A stretch of 64,000 bases of DNA from contig NZ_JARZFX010000012.1 of NCBI RefSeq assembly GCF_036026595.1, forward strand, positions 29,936-93,935, given 5' to 3'. Position 1 is the first letter of the stretch. Every line of letters begins with the position of its first letter. Below are positions 1 to 7,453 of this stretch, piece by piece. The DNA comes from Virgibacillus_P tibetensis. Its GTDB lineage: Bacteria; Bacillota; Bacilli; Bacillales; Amphibacillaceae. Position numbers and translations under genes: made by a program. The notes under the pieces are model-generated. The model was not told the origin of the DNA. It ran no database searches and saw only the letters and a list, made by a program, of their open reading frames with translations.

Positions 1-1
1 C

Positions 2-91
2 GGGTGGGTCGACGTTGCCGCGCAAAGCGGCGTAGTTAGTCGATCTTCCACTGCCGCAGGAGATTCACTCCAGAGTATAAGATTCACTTAG
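2..91 (+). pseudogene. C-terminal tail of a protein, possibly IS200/IS605 TnpB
   Basis: An open frame enters from the left edge and stops at TAG 89-91, giving a 29-residue Ser/Thr/Ala-rich tail that begins GWVDVAAQSG. It is followed by structured sequence and then a strong hairpin, an arrangement that resembles the end of an IS200/IS605-type tnpB gene with its overlapping guide RNA. No zinc-ribbon or RuvC motif is inside the window, so the assignment is a guess from tail composition and context. It could be the end of any protein. Confidence 0.3.
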
Positions 92-300
92 ACTTTCGCC
101 ATTTCTGGCGATAAGTCAAGTTCATCTAAAAGGAAACATGCCCCTTCATAGGGGTATGCCGGCGCCTGAGCACAAGCCCGGTTTTAGTCGGCCTTCCTTA
201 TCCGGAGGAAGCCAATGTTGAGTTAGATTACGGAGGTGAAGGAAGTCTGGCTAGTCTCTGGGCGCTGGGGTGGACGTGGCTGTTTAAGTGTAAGAATTAA
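92..300 (+). other. GC-rich structured segment without an ORF
   Basis: This stretch is clearly more GC-rich than its AT-rich surroundings and contains several inverted repeats, for example GCCTTCC...GGAGGAAGCC around 190-212. It has no convincing coding frame. The composition and the position directly after a possible TnpB tail suggest a structured RNA such as the 3' end of an omega-RNA, but a decayed transposon end is equally possible. Function is not shown by sequence. Confidence 0.3.
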
Positions 301-334
301 TTACAGCCAAAAATCTATACTATCTTACCTCTCA

Positions 335-374
335 AAAAATCACCTAAGTCATGCACATGACTTAGGTGATTTTT
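335..374. terminator. perfect 19-bp stem, bidirectional terminator
   Basis: A 19-bp perfect inverted repeat with a 2-base loop (stem AAAAATCACCTAAGTCATG) has A-run and T-run flanks, so it can terminate transcription on either strand. It lies immediately outside the left 22-bp inverted repeat of the following cargo segment. Confidence 0.85.
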
Positions 375-376
375 AG

Positions 377-398
377 TAACGGGTTCCGTTACCTATCG
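377..398 (+). repeat. left copy of 22-bp inverted repeat bounding a 6-kb segment
   Basis: The 22 bases are identical to the reverse complement of 6439-6460. Each copy itself contains a 15-bp internal palindrome, TAACGG-GTT-CCGTTA. The two copies bracket a block of decayed and accessory genes. They could be transposon ends or recombination sites; no transposase or recombinase for them is visible between them. Confidence 0.85.
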
Positions 399-539
399 CA
401 AAACTCGAAACTACACTATAAAATGTACCTAAAATTGCATAACTAATTGCATCGAATTTGTAGGGGGATTTGTAATCAAAAGTAGAAAATCCTCAGTTAC
501 TTAACTGATGTTTCTCTTATATTTATTTTCAATTGCTTA

Positions 540-567
540 TTCAAGTAAAGCACCCGTTAACTTAATA
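540..567 (-). repeat. 28-bp intergenic repeat, copy A
   Basis: The 28 bases downstream of the P-loop kinase-like gene match 1082-1109, downstream of the hydrolase gene, at 25 of 28 positions. Both begin TTCAAGYAAAGCACCC on the plus strand. The placement at successive gene junctions hints at cassette-like shuffling. No recombinase is linked. Confidence 0.6.
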
Positions 568-573
568 ACTAAA

Positions 574-1072
574 TTAGGTATTTGAAGATATCTTCATTAT
601 TTTCAAGTGGATAATTTTGCTCTTAAATTCATTATCTTTAATAAAATTTGGGATGTGTTCCTGATTATATCTTCTGTTCCATTCTATTAAATCTCTAACA
701 CTTTGTAATGTTTCTTTCTTAACAGAAGTTACTTCTCCTATTTTTCTTTTTGCGTACCTATTCCAAATCCTTTCTTCTTGCAGTGACAATGGAATATTTA
801 AAATAAATATCTTACCAGCCATTTTAAAACTTGGTTTAACCCATTTAAAATATACGCCTTCAATTACCCAAGAGGGCTGTTCCACTAACTTTTTCAGTTT
901 GTCATCTCTTTCTAATTCTGGAGTTTTAATCCCATACTCATCAGCCTGGTTATCCCAAAATATATCATCCAAATCGAAATGGGGAATATTAAACTTGTTG
1001 CTTATTTGCTTGGCTATATATGACTTCCCACTTCCTGAACCGCCAATGATATGTATTCTAATAACAAATCAT
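574..1072 (-). pseudogene. P-loop (adenylate-kinase-like) NTPase, 5' frameshift
   Basis: The frame encodes a small P-loop phosphotransferase-like protein with a Walker A sequence GGSGSGKS followed by a conserved HFDLDDIFW. It resembles the AAA/shikimate-kinase-like proteins annotated as topology modulation or adenylate kinase-like. The best start is ATG at 1072, but one extra T in an ATTT run four bases in puts it out of frame with the Walker A. Removing that T gives an N-terminus MIVIRIHIIGGSGSGKS. The first in-frame ATG (972) would omit the nucleotide-binding loop. The simplest reading is a frameshifted gene; use of an unusual in-frame start is the alternative. Substrate unknown. Confidence 0.6.
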
Positions 1073-1081
1073 TCTTTCTAT

Positions 1082-1109
1082 TTCAAGCAAAGCACCCTTT
1101 AGCTTAATA
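1082..1109 (-). repeat. 28-bp intergenic repeat, copy B
   Basis: Matches 540-567 at 25 of 28 positions, in the same orientation. It overlaps the last codons of the alpha/beta hydrolase gene and sits just upstream of the P-loop kinase-like gene. Confidence 0.6.
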
Positions 1110-1956
1110 TATTAGAGCTAAAAAATTCTTTAGCAATATCATTCATTTCAACTGGTTTTTCGACAACAGTCCAATGACCGCAGTTTTTTATTTCAATTAG
1201 TTTTGCATGAGGAATATAATCCACTAATAATTCTTTAATCAGACTTGGAGTTAATATGTCGTCACTACCTTGTGCAACTAAAATGGGAATATGATGAAGG
1301 GTATCTAATTTATTGGTTATGTCATAGTTTTTTATAATGTCTTCTCCAATTTGCTGGTTAACCCTAGGCTTAATGGATGTATTTGCCTTCTTTTTCAAAG
1401 AGTCTTCAGAAAAAACATAGTATTTATCGAGAATTGATAATATATCATTGATGGACGATTGTCCGCTTTCAAGACCATCTTCTAATTTAGATAGTTTTAA
1501 TTGATCGTTTTCCGATAACCTTTTTTCAAGTTCTATACCGAAAGTTTTGAAGCCTTCAGCTGTAACTCCTATTGCAGCTGTTAAAAGAATTTTATTTACT
1601 CTTTCTGGATAAGTAGTTGCATACAGCAAAGCTAGCATTGAACCCCATGACTCTCCAAAAAGGTTAATTTTTTCTAGTTTTAATTCTTTCCGTAATAATT
1701 CTAATGTGTTTACTTCATTCATCATTGAATACTGATTATCAATTGACGGTTCTGATTTACCGCAACCATTTTGATCATAAAACACTAATTTAAATTGTTG
1801 TGATAAGGGTAAAACATGTGGTAGGAAAAAACTTTGTTCACTTCCAGGTCCACCATGTAGGAATACAATAGCTTCACCATCACCTACTAAATTAACATGT
1901 ATTCCATGAAAATCAGCATTGATTAAATTGACTGTGTTGTTATTTACATCATTCAA
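1099..1956 (-). CDS. alpha/beta hydrolase, proline iminopeptidase-like
   Basis: The 285-residue protein has the full alpha/beta-hydrolase signature: oxyanion-loop HGGPGS at 34-39, DQNGCGKS at 61-68, nucleophile elbow GESWGS with Ser103, an acidic residue in GSDDILTP near 233 and the catalytic His in NCGHWTVVEKP near 260. HGGPG plus DQxGxGxS is typical of the proline iminopeptidase/peptidase S33 group, so a cytoplasmic aminopeptidase or esterase activity is expected. No signal peptide. It lies downstream of the acetyltransferase gene on the same strand, with a 40-base gap. The exact substrate cannot be told from sequence. Confidence 0.85.
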   Translation of the reverse strand: MNDVNNNTVNLINADFHGIHVNLVGDGEAIVFLHGGPGSEQSFFLPHVLPLSQQFKLVFYDQNGCGKSEPSIDNQYSMMNEVNTLELLRKELKLEKINLFGESWGSMLALLYATTYPERVNKILLTAAIGVTAEGFKTFGIELEKRLSENDQLKLSKLEDGLESGQSSINDILSILDKYYVFSEDSLKKKANTSIKPRVNQQIGEDIIKNYDITNKLDTLHHIPILVAQGSDDILTPSLIKELLVDYIPHAKLIEIKNCGHWTVVEKPVEMNDIAKEFFSSNILS

Positions 1957-1996
1957 TTTTTCTTTGCTCCCCTAATTTATTTTGTAGCAATGCATA

Positions 1997-2539
1997 TCAC
2001 TTTTTATGCTTGCTTAAATACTCTCCTTTAAGAACACCCATAATGATTATGTCATGCCATTTTCCATTTCTATATAAACTCTCTCGTATTACTCCTTCTT
2101 CCATAAAGCCAAGTTTATTATAGATATGTATAGCTCTTTCATTAAGTGAGAAAACCCTTAGTGAAACACGATGTAGATTTAATTCTAAAAAAGCATATTC
2201 AAGTAACATTTTTAGAGCTTCTGTACCATATCCCTTACCCCAATATTCCTTTTCACCGATATCGATAATACACTCAGCATTTCTGTTTTTTGTATCGATA
2301 TTTATTAGTGACGTTACACCAATTGCAATATTACCAACCCTCTCCTTAATAATATAGCTCTTGGAGGAAGTTGAATTAAGAATAACATTTTCTACAAAAC
2401 TTCTTGTTTCATCAAGAGAATATAAATCTAATGATGGGCTTGTTGTTTTCATTACATCTAAATCATTTCTCCAAGAGTGATACTTTTCAATATCATTTTC
2501 TTCCATTTTTCGAAACTGAAGTCTCTCTGAACTTAACAA
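1997..2539 (-). CDS. GNAT N-acetyltransferase, RimJ/RimL-like
   Basis: The 180-residue protein is a GNAT fold enzyme of the RimJ/RimL type. It opens with the typical SERLQFRKMEENDIEKYHSW and carries the acetyl-CoA pyrophosphate loop YWGKGYGTEAL near 98-108, followed by NERAIHIYNKLGFMEEG near 135-148, the conserved beta-5/alpha-4 segment. Translation most likely starts at a TTG (2539) preceded by AAGGAGATGA. It would transfer acetyl groups from acetyl-CoA to an amine; the acceptor (protein N-terminus, antibiotic or metabolite) is not predictable. Confidence 0.85.
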   Translation of the reverse strand: MLSSERLQFRKMEENDIEKYHSWRNDLDVMKTTSPSLDLYSLDETRSFVENVILNSTSSKSYIIKERVGNIAIGVTSLINIDTKNRNAECIIDIGEKEYWGKGYGTEALKMLLEYAFLELNLHRVSLRVFSLNERAIHIYNKLGFMEEGVIRESLYRNGKWHDIIIMGVLKGEYLSKHKK

Positions 2540-2796
2540 TTATAATCATCTCCTTAAATTACAGTCGGACTGAACTTACCCTATAGTATAAATTCGACAA
2601 AACAGGTGCTTCTCCTTCTTCCACTATTCTGCCAGATAGCACAGAATAGGCTGCCATACCAACGATATCCTTATTGTGTTAAAGCACCAGTTTGTTGAAT
2701 AAGGTTTATTGTTTAATTCCTATTTATTTCTCCCCACTTTGCGACGTCAGGAGGAAATTTACCTTGTTAAATGTTTGCCACATAAAAAGATGAAAA

Positions 2797-2973
2797 TTAG
2801 TCCATGGCTCCCTGCGCTCGGTATTTTCGTACCCAAGCCTTGATCAAATCCTTATCATTAATCCCTAATTTATTGGCAATCTGTCGTTTCGTCCAACCTT
2901 TTTTCTTTAACGTTAATGCTTCCATTTTTAGTTCGAATGTGTAAGTTCTTTTCTTTTGTCCTTTTATAGCCAT
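2797..2973 (-). pseudogene. IS3-family OrfA, N-terminal fragment
   Basis: A 58-codon frame encodes a helix-turn-helix of the IS3/IS150 OrfA type (FELKMEALTLKKKGWTKRQI, then NKLGINDKDLIKAWVRKY). A full OrfA is longer and would be followed by an OrfB integrase, which is absent; the frame stops at TAA 2797. This is a truncated insertion-sequence remnant. Its upstream side retains a 14-bp inverted repeat (2979-3042). Confidence 0.75.
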
Positions 2974-2978
2974 AAAAA

Positions 2979-3042
2979 TGCACCCCTTAAAAATCGTACG
3001 TTGTAACCGGTGGTTTTTTCAACGTCTATTTTAAGGGGTGCA
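2979..3042. repeat. IS3-type end region with 14-bp inverted repeat
   Basis: TGCACCCCTTAAAA (2979-2992) is repeated in inverted orientation at 3029-3042, just upstream of the truncated OrfA start. It is probably the terminal and subterminal region of the degraded insertion sequence. Confidence 0.55.
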
Positions 3043-3127
3043 CACTATATCAAAAGGGGTGTTTTTATAGTGAAGATGAAAAGTGGTTAGGCAACTCTTA
3101 AGTAACAATAGAGTTGTTCCGTTAAAT

Positions 3128-3146
3128 GCCCGATTGTGGAAGATCG
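3128..3146 (-). repeat. 19-bp motif shared with 22672-22690
   Basis: This 19-mer, GCCCGATTGTGGAAGATCG, matches the reverse complement of 22672-22690 at 17 of 19 positions. It is intergenic in both places and is likely part of a dispersed non-coding repeat family. Confidence 0.5.
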
Positions 3147-3178
3147 TTAAATACAAATTTTACTTTCAACAATAGAAA

Positions 3179-3204
3179 CCGCATTCTTCAATTGACAAAT
3201 GCGG
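3179..3204 (-). terminator. short hairpin downstream of the 3290-3814 gene
   Basis: CCGCATT and AATGCGG form a 7-bp stem around a 12-base loop. On the minus strand it is followed by a modest T-rich stretch, so it may terminate the gene at 3290-3814. No gene lies between 2980 and 3289. Confidence 0.4.
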
Positions 3205-3289
3205 CGTTTCAAAAAAGAGTTGTTTATTTTTCGCCTTATCGACTTAAACTTAGTCAAAAAATCATACTCAGTCGAGTCTAAAAAGGATA

Positions 3290-3814
3290 TTAGAAGTATC
3301 TAACATCAGGGTCTGCTGTATTATGTTGAGGAGGGAACAATAACTGTTCTAAATATGGAGAAGAAATACCATTCAACAAGTAGTTTTTAGCAATTTCTGT
3401 GTAGCACTTTCTTGCTTCTTCAACAGTTCGTTTACACGTCACAATATCATGGAATAGGTTCAAAGACAATGTATTCATCTCTTCCTTATCACAAAATACA
3501 GAAACTTCACCCTTTGTTCTGTCGGGGTAAACACTCCCATCATAATAAGCAAGTGCATCAAAGGCATCTAAAGGCGTTCTGTAATCAATGGTTTGTTCAA
3601 GGAAGTCAGGATGAAGAGTAGGAAAACAATGTGGTACTGCATCTCGGTGAACAATCGTTCTCTTCCAAACACCGTTATTGTACCAAATCAATCTGCTTGC
3701 AGTAGCTTCTTGAGGGTAACCATACTTTTGAATTATTTTTAAAGCACCTTCTTTTTGTTTCGGTTCCCAAGCACTTAAAATTTGGTCTACGCAACTCTGA
3801 TAATCATTATTCAT
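3290..3814 (-). CDS. unknown protein, paralogue of the 3948-4643 gene
   Basis: I do not recognise this 174-residue soluble protein. Its core, starting YGYPQEATASRLIWYNNG and continuing through WKRTIV, is clearly homologous to the divergently transcribed neighbour at 3948-4643. Both share conserved W, H and Cys positions and a motif pattern DGS-x(n)-KGEVS. No membrane segment, signal peptide or catalytic motif is obvious. Gene start ATG 3814 follows GGAGGTATAAAAATG, a good ribosome site. The shared 130-base upstream region may coordinate both genes. Confidence 0.65.
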   Translation of the reverse strand: MNNDYQSCVDQILSAWEPKQKEGALKIIQKYGYPQEATASRLIWYNNGVWKRTIVHRDAVPHCFPTLHPDFLEQTIDYRTPLDAFDALAYYDGSVYPDRTKGEVSVFCDKEEMNTLSLNLFHDIVTCKRTVEEARKCYTEIAKNYLLNGISSPYLEQLLFPPQHNTADPDVRYF

Positions 3815-3947
3815 TTTTATACCTCCAAAACATCAGTTAGTAATCAACATATGTGGAAGCCTAGATTTAGGTTCTTTCTTTATAAAAATGATTAATATAA
3901 AGATTTTATCAAATAATAAACTAAACTTATTATAATGGAGGTATATT

Positions 3948-4643
3948 ATGGAACAAGAAGAAAAGCTAAAAACTGCAGCAATTGCCATGAGAAGTGATTT
4001 TAAAGTACAGTCCGTTGGGGGTGCTGAGAAAACCACTAAAGCTTTTGAAAGTATGGAGTCAGTGAATGCGATTGTTAATGATTGGAATGCTATGTCAAAG
4101 AAATCAGCAAATCTTACAATTGAACAATATGGTCCTCCGAATGAAGCGATTCCAAGTCGGTTAATCTGGTATAACAATGGGCCATGGAAACGGACTATTG
4201 TTTATCAAGATGAAATTCCACATGATTTTCCACAACCTCATACCGATGTAATCGAAAATGTTATTAATTATAAGGTGCCACCAGAGAAGTTGAGCGAATT
4301 AGCGAAGTTTGATGGAAGTATTATCGTTGAAAAGACAAGGGGAGAGGTATCTTCCCGTTGTGATATAGAGGCTGCTAATTTTACTGCCCTTAACGTAATG
4401 CATGATATTGTTACAGAAAAGCTAAACTCTGAAGAAGCTCGTGATCTCCTGTGTGAAGTTATGTCTGCTTATATGCTGAATAGACCAGCACCTTATGCAG
4501 AGAAACTTCAATTTGATGTCCCAACAGAAGGAAAATTCGATACGGACATAGTCATGATTGCCGATGAAATGGTTGAACAAGCAAGAGAAAAAATAAATGA
4601 TATGGTTGACTCAAACAATAGCCAAAGTACTAACTATCATTAA
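3948..4643 (+). CDS. unknown protein, paralogue of the 3290-3814 gene
   Basis: A 231-residue protein whose residues ~65-200 align throughout with the divergent neighbour (shared SRLIWYNNG-x-WKRTIV and a common HDIVT segment). It has an extra ~50-residue polar N-terminus and a ~30-residue acidic, Ser/Asn-rich C-terminal tail. The start ATG follows GGAGGTATATT. I cannot assign a function. The adjacent divergent placement of two homologues suggests an ancestral inverted duplication. Confidence 0.65.
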   Translation: MEQEEKLKTAAIAMRSDFKVQSVGGAEKTTKAFESMESVNAIVNDWNAMSKKSANLTIEQYGPPNEAIPSRLIWYNNGPWKRTIVYQDEIPHDFPQPHTDVIENVINYKVPPEKLSELAKFDGSIIVEKTRGEVSSRCDIEAANFTALNVMHDIVTEKLNSEEARDLLCEVMSAYMLNRPAPYAEKLQFDVPTEGKFDTDIVMIADEMVEQAREKINDMVDSNNSQSTNYH

Positions 4644-4691
4644 TAAAGCCCTGTGCTTTTAAACCGTCGGCAACCTTGACAGTACAAGTAA

Positions 4692-5001
4692 GGGATACGC
4701 CAACATTTCGGAAATTTTGTACGCTAAGCAGATTTTCAACCTAAAAAAGTCGATTCCCTGTACGTTAAGGAATCGACTTTTTAGTGGCTTCTTCAAGTAA
4801 GGGCGCTTTTGTGGAACAACATAAGTAGAAATGATCAAACTTTATTTTAAAGCTACATAAATTTAATATGGATATTGAAAAAAGGTAATTATAAATTACC
4901 TTTTTTTACAAGGCCGGATCCTCTTAGCGTAGGAGAATTCGGCTTTTATGTTCCAAATATTGGATTAGCGTATTTTTTCGTTAAAATGTTGGCGGTACCC
5001 C
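4692..5001. mobile_element. Tn3-family miniature inverted-repeat element (TIME-like)
   Basis: The ends form long inverted repeats: GGGATACGCCAACATTTCGG... at 4692-4728, and, read on the minus strand, GGGGTACCGCCAACATTT... at 5001-4964, ending with the ACGCTAA block. This matches the 38-bp ends I recall for Tn4430-type Tn3 transposons (GGGGTACCGCC-x-GCATTTCGG...CGCTAAG). Only ~310 bases lie between the outer ends and they encode no transposase, so it is a non-autonomous miniature or a deletion remnant. The left end has a small deletion and no clear 5-bp target duplication is seen. Confidence 0.75.
4744..4782. terminator. strong terminator hairpin
   Basis: AAAAAGTCGATTCC pairs with GGAATCGACTTTTT across an 11-base loop. 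It lies ~100 bases after the 3948-4643 gene and inside the Tn3-type miniature element, and can work on either strand. Confidence 0.8.
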
Positions 5002-5120
5002 TTGCATAACTTGCAAATACGATTGATTGGTATTACTAGATAATCATATGTAGCGAAAGTCACTCATTAAAGGGTGGCTTTCTGGTTTCACTAAGCTAAC
5101 ACAAAAAGGAGGACATTATC

Positions 5121-5567
5121 ATGGAAACAATTTACGAAATCCAACGAATTAAGCAAGTAGTTACGAGTGTAGAGGTTAAAAGGTCAATTATTAGACAAAT
5201 CCCTGATGCTGCTGATTTGGCAATCGACTTGATTGGAGATGAAGATAGGGAGGTTTTTCTGGTCGCTTGTCTCAATGTAAAGATGGAGATAGTAGCTGTC
5301 CATCGGGCGCATATTGGTTCATTATGTGCAACCACCGTTCATCCCATGTAAACTTTCAAGACAGCTATACTTAACAATGCAGCATCTATCATCGGATTTC
5401 ATAATCATCCTAGTGGCTATCCCGAACCATCCCCCCAGGACGTACAGATTACCAAACGGTTAGATAGAGCTGGAGAAATAATTGGAATTGATTTTTTAGA
5501 TCACATTATTATTGGTAGAAATTCCAACAAATATTTCAGTATGAAGGAAAAAGGTTACTTATCTTGA
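5121..5567 (+). pseudogene. RadC-like JAMM/MPN protein with in-frame stop
   Basis: The reading frame encodes a RadC-family protein of the short mobile-element type (about 148 codons). The JAMM zinc-metalloprotease-like motif HNHPSG...D is intact at ~5400-5445. A TAA at 5349-5351 interrupts the frame exactly where the family has VHP-R-E-V-F-K; the same frame resumes with [20 protein letters not shown] and ends at TGA 5565-5567. It is a single nonsense lesion with no frameshift. RadC-like proteins often travel with mobile elements; the molecular role is uncertain. Start ATG 5121 follows AAAAAGGAGG. Confidence 0.8.
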
Positions 5568-5571
5568 CGCT

Positions 5572-5657
5572 CCAGTGAATAATTGGAAAAATCCCCACGA
5601 AGCTGGATAAATAGCAACTAAGAGTCCGATTTGTGATACGGTTAAGCCAACTCCTGT
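5572..5657 (-). pseudogene. inverted internal fragment of an MFS transporter
   Basis: On the minus strand this stretch reads TGVGLTVSQIGLLVAIYP and then ASWGFFQLFTGA, a typical N-terminal-half segment of a major-facilitator permease. It lies head-to-head with a C-terminal MFS fragment on the plus strand starting at 5664. Together they look like the remains of one gene that suffered internal inversion plus deletion. Confidence 0.6.
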
Positions 5658-5663
5658 CTATGG

Positions 5664-5989
5664 ATGATTTTATTTGTAAACCAATATAGCCTATGGTTGA
5701 TAGCAGCTATTCTTTTAGGTTTAGGAACCGCAATGGTATATCCAACCCTACAAGCTTCAATTAGTGATGTAGCACAGCCAGAATGGAGAGCTTCATCAAT
5801 GGGGGTTTATCGTTTTTGGCGGATAGTGGATATGCATTTGGAGCATTATTTGCAGGGTTATTAACAGATATGCTAAATGTTAATTGGGCAATTGGCTTAG
5901 TAGCTCTATTACCATTAAGTGCAGGTCTACTAGCAGCTATTCGATTAAATGAAACTTTGCCTTCATTAACAAAACAAACCCAAAAGTAA
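5664..5989 (+). pseudogene. MFS transporter C-terminal fragment, frameshifted
   Basis: Two overlapping frames encode the last three to four membrane segments of an MFS permease. The first ends near SSMGVYRFWR and the second continues DSGYAFGALFAGLLTDMLNV to a stop at 5989. Loss of one G in the run near 5819-5823 explains the shift. The N-terminal half is missing except for the inverted scrap at 5572-5657. Not functional as it stands. Confidence 0.75.
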
Positions 5990-6234
5990 TTAACAAAACC
6001 GTGAGCTTGTAATAATATGCTCGGGTTTTATTTGTATAAATACACGTTTTCACTTTCTCAATTACATTAAACTTATTCAAAAAGTCTTTATTATAAAAGA
6101 GCTTGATCACTCATATCCACTATGTTCTTATTTCATTAACCTGCCCCGTTAAGTGTAATCGTTCACAATATCTATATTTAGTTTAACATAAATAATCAGA
6201 TTACCTTATAAAATCAAGCGAAAAATCCAATTTA

Positions 6235-6438
6235 ATGGTAAATTTATGTATGCAAATTTGCATGCGAATTTGTAGGTCAAAATGTAGATACAGCCATTGT
6301 CACCTAACAAATTGGGATACAAATTACACTACAATTTTAATGTGTATTATAAAGATAATACTGTTACACCAACAAAAAAATGACCATCAAATTAGCATAC
6401 AAATTGATGGTCATTTTACGTTACATTTTTAATGTTTA
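6235..6438. other. AT-rich subterminal repeat region of the 6-kb segment
   Basis: No gene is seen from 5990 to 6438. The last 200 bases contain repeated short words such as TGCATGCGAATTTGTAGG, GGGATACAAATT and GCATACAAATTGATGG. A 14-bp hairpin (AAAATGACCATCAA, 6377-6390, with 6404-6417) is also present. TTGCATCGAATTTGTAGG occurs near the other end (about 450-467). Multiple subterminal words next to inverted repeats are typical of transposase binding arrays, but this is inference. Confidence 0.45.
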
Positions 6439-6460
6439 CGATAGGTAACGGAACCCGTTA
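6439..6460 (-). repeat. right copy of 22-bp inverted repeat
   Basis: Exact reverse complement of 377-398, including the internal palindrome TAACGG-AAC-CCGTTA read on this strand. It ends the 6-kb segment; the flanking bases differ on the two sides, so no target-site duplication is apparent. Confidence 0.85.
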
Positions 6461-6473
6461 GGTTTATAGCTGC

Positions 6474-6519
6474 GGTTCTTTTTCTTCAGTTCTAATTGAT
6501 TGCGAAGCATGAGAATAAC
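6474..6519. repeat. dispersed hairpin repeat, copy 1 (degenerate)
   Basis: Shares the core TTCAG...GAAGCATGAGAA with copies at 11042-11092 and 15404-15452. It lies just downstream of psuG. The arms pair less well than in the other copies. Confidence 0.5.
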
Positions 6520-6535
6520 ATTCCTATGATTCCAA

Positions 6536-7453
6536 TTATTTCATTTTGTTATTGTGACTAACTGCAACTTGACTGCCAATTTTAGCGTTGTGTTTTACTA
6601 GTTCTATGTTGACATCAAGACTTTTCCCATTAGTTAATTCTTTGATTTTTGCTAGGAGGAAAGGAGTGCTGTCTTTGCCAATAATGTTATTTTCTTCGGA
6701 TTCTTTGATTGCTTGATCTATAATGCCATTGATATAGCTTTCATCCATAGCATGCTCCTCTGGAATTGGGTTCGCGATTACGATACCACCATGGAGATTT
6801 AATTCCCATTTTGTTTTCATTGTTTCTGCGATGACATCAATAGAATCTGTTGAAAAGTTTAATTGATGCTTACTTTTTCTTGTATAGAAAGCTGGCAGAC
6901 AATCTGTTTCATAACCAATTACAGGAACGCCTTTTGTTTCAAGGTATTCTAGAGTAAGTCCCAAATCGAGAATGGACTTAGCACCTGCACAAACAACAGC
7001 TACATCTGTTTGCGCCAGTTCTTCCAAATCAGCTGATATGTCCATAGAAGTTTCAGCGCCTCTATGAACGCCACCAATACCACCTGTTACAAACGTTTTG
7101 ATATCTGCTAAATCAGCACAAATCATTGTTGTAGCAACAGTTGTAGCACCAAGTTGTTTGGTCGCAATAATTTGAGCCAGGTCACGTCTGGATACTTTAG
7201 CAACACCTGAGCTCTTACCAAATAGCTCTAATTCATCATCTGTTAAGCCAATTTTAATTTTTCCGTCCATAATCGCAATTGTTGCTGGTACTGCACCATT
7301 ATTACGAACGATTTCTTCAACTTCACGAGCCATTTGAACATTCTGAGGGTAAGGCATCCCATGGGAGATAATAGTTGATTCTAAAGCAACAATCGCTTTC
7401 CCTGCTTCTTTTGCTTCTTTAACTTCTTTTGACAGTTCAATGTATTTTTTCAT
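6536..7453 (-). CDS. psuG: pseudouridine-5'-phosphate glycosidase
   Basis: This 305-residue enzyme cleaves pseudouridine 5'-phosphate to uracil and ribose 5-phosphate in the cytoplasm. It is full length for the PsuG family and shows the characteristic segments: [18 protein letters not shown] near 22-39, followed by the GATTVATTM and [15 protein letters not shown] blocks, and a [11 protein letters not shown] block. Start ATG 7453 lies inside the 3' end of psuK behind ATGGAGGAAG, a 17-base overlap implying translational coupling. Together with psuK it forms a complete pseudouridine catabolic pair. Confidence 0.95.
   Translation of the reverse strand: MKKYIELSKEVKEAKEAGKAIVALESTIISHGMPYPQNVQMAREVEEIVRNNGAVPATIAIMDGKIKIGLTDDELELFGKSSGVAKVSRRDLAQIIATKQLGATTVATTMICADLADIKTFVTGGIGGVHRGAETSMDISADLEELAQTDVAVVCAGAKSILDLGLTLEYLETKGVPVIGYETDCLPAFYTRKSKHQLNFSTDSIDVIAETMKTKWELNLHGGIVIANPIPEEHAMDESYINGIIDQAIKESEENNIIGKDSTPFLLAKIKELTNGKSLDVNIELVKHNAKIGSQVAVSHNNKMK

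Noticed and set aside
377..6460. Tn7-like or Tn554-like transposon identity for the 22-bp-repeat segment
   Set aside because: The ends do not begin TGT...ACA, and no Tns or tyrosine recombinase genes are inside. No family could be assigned.
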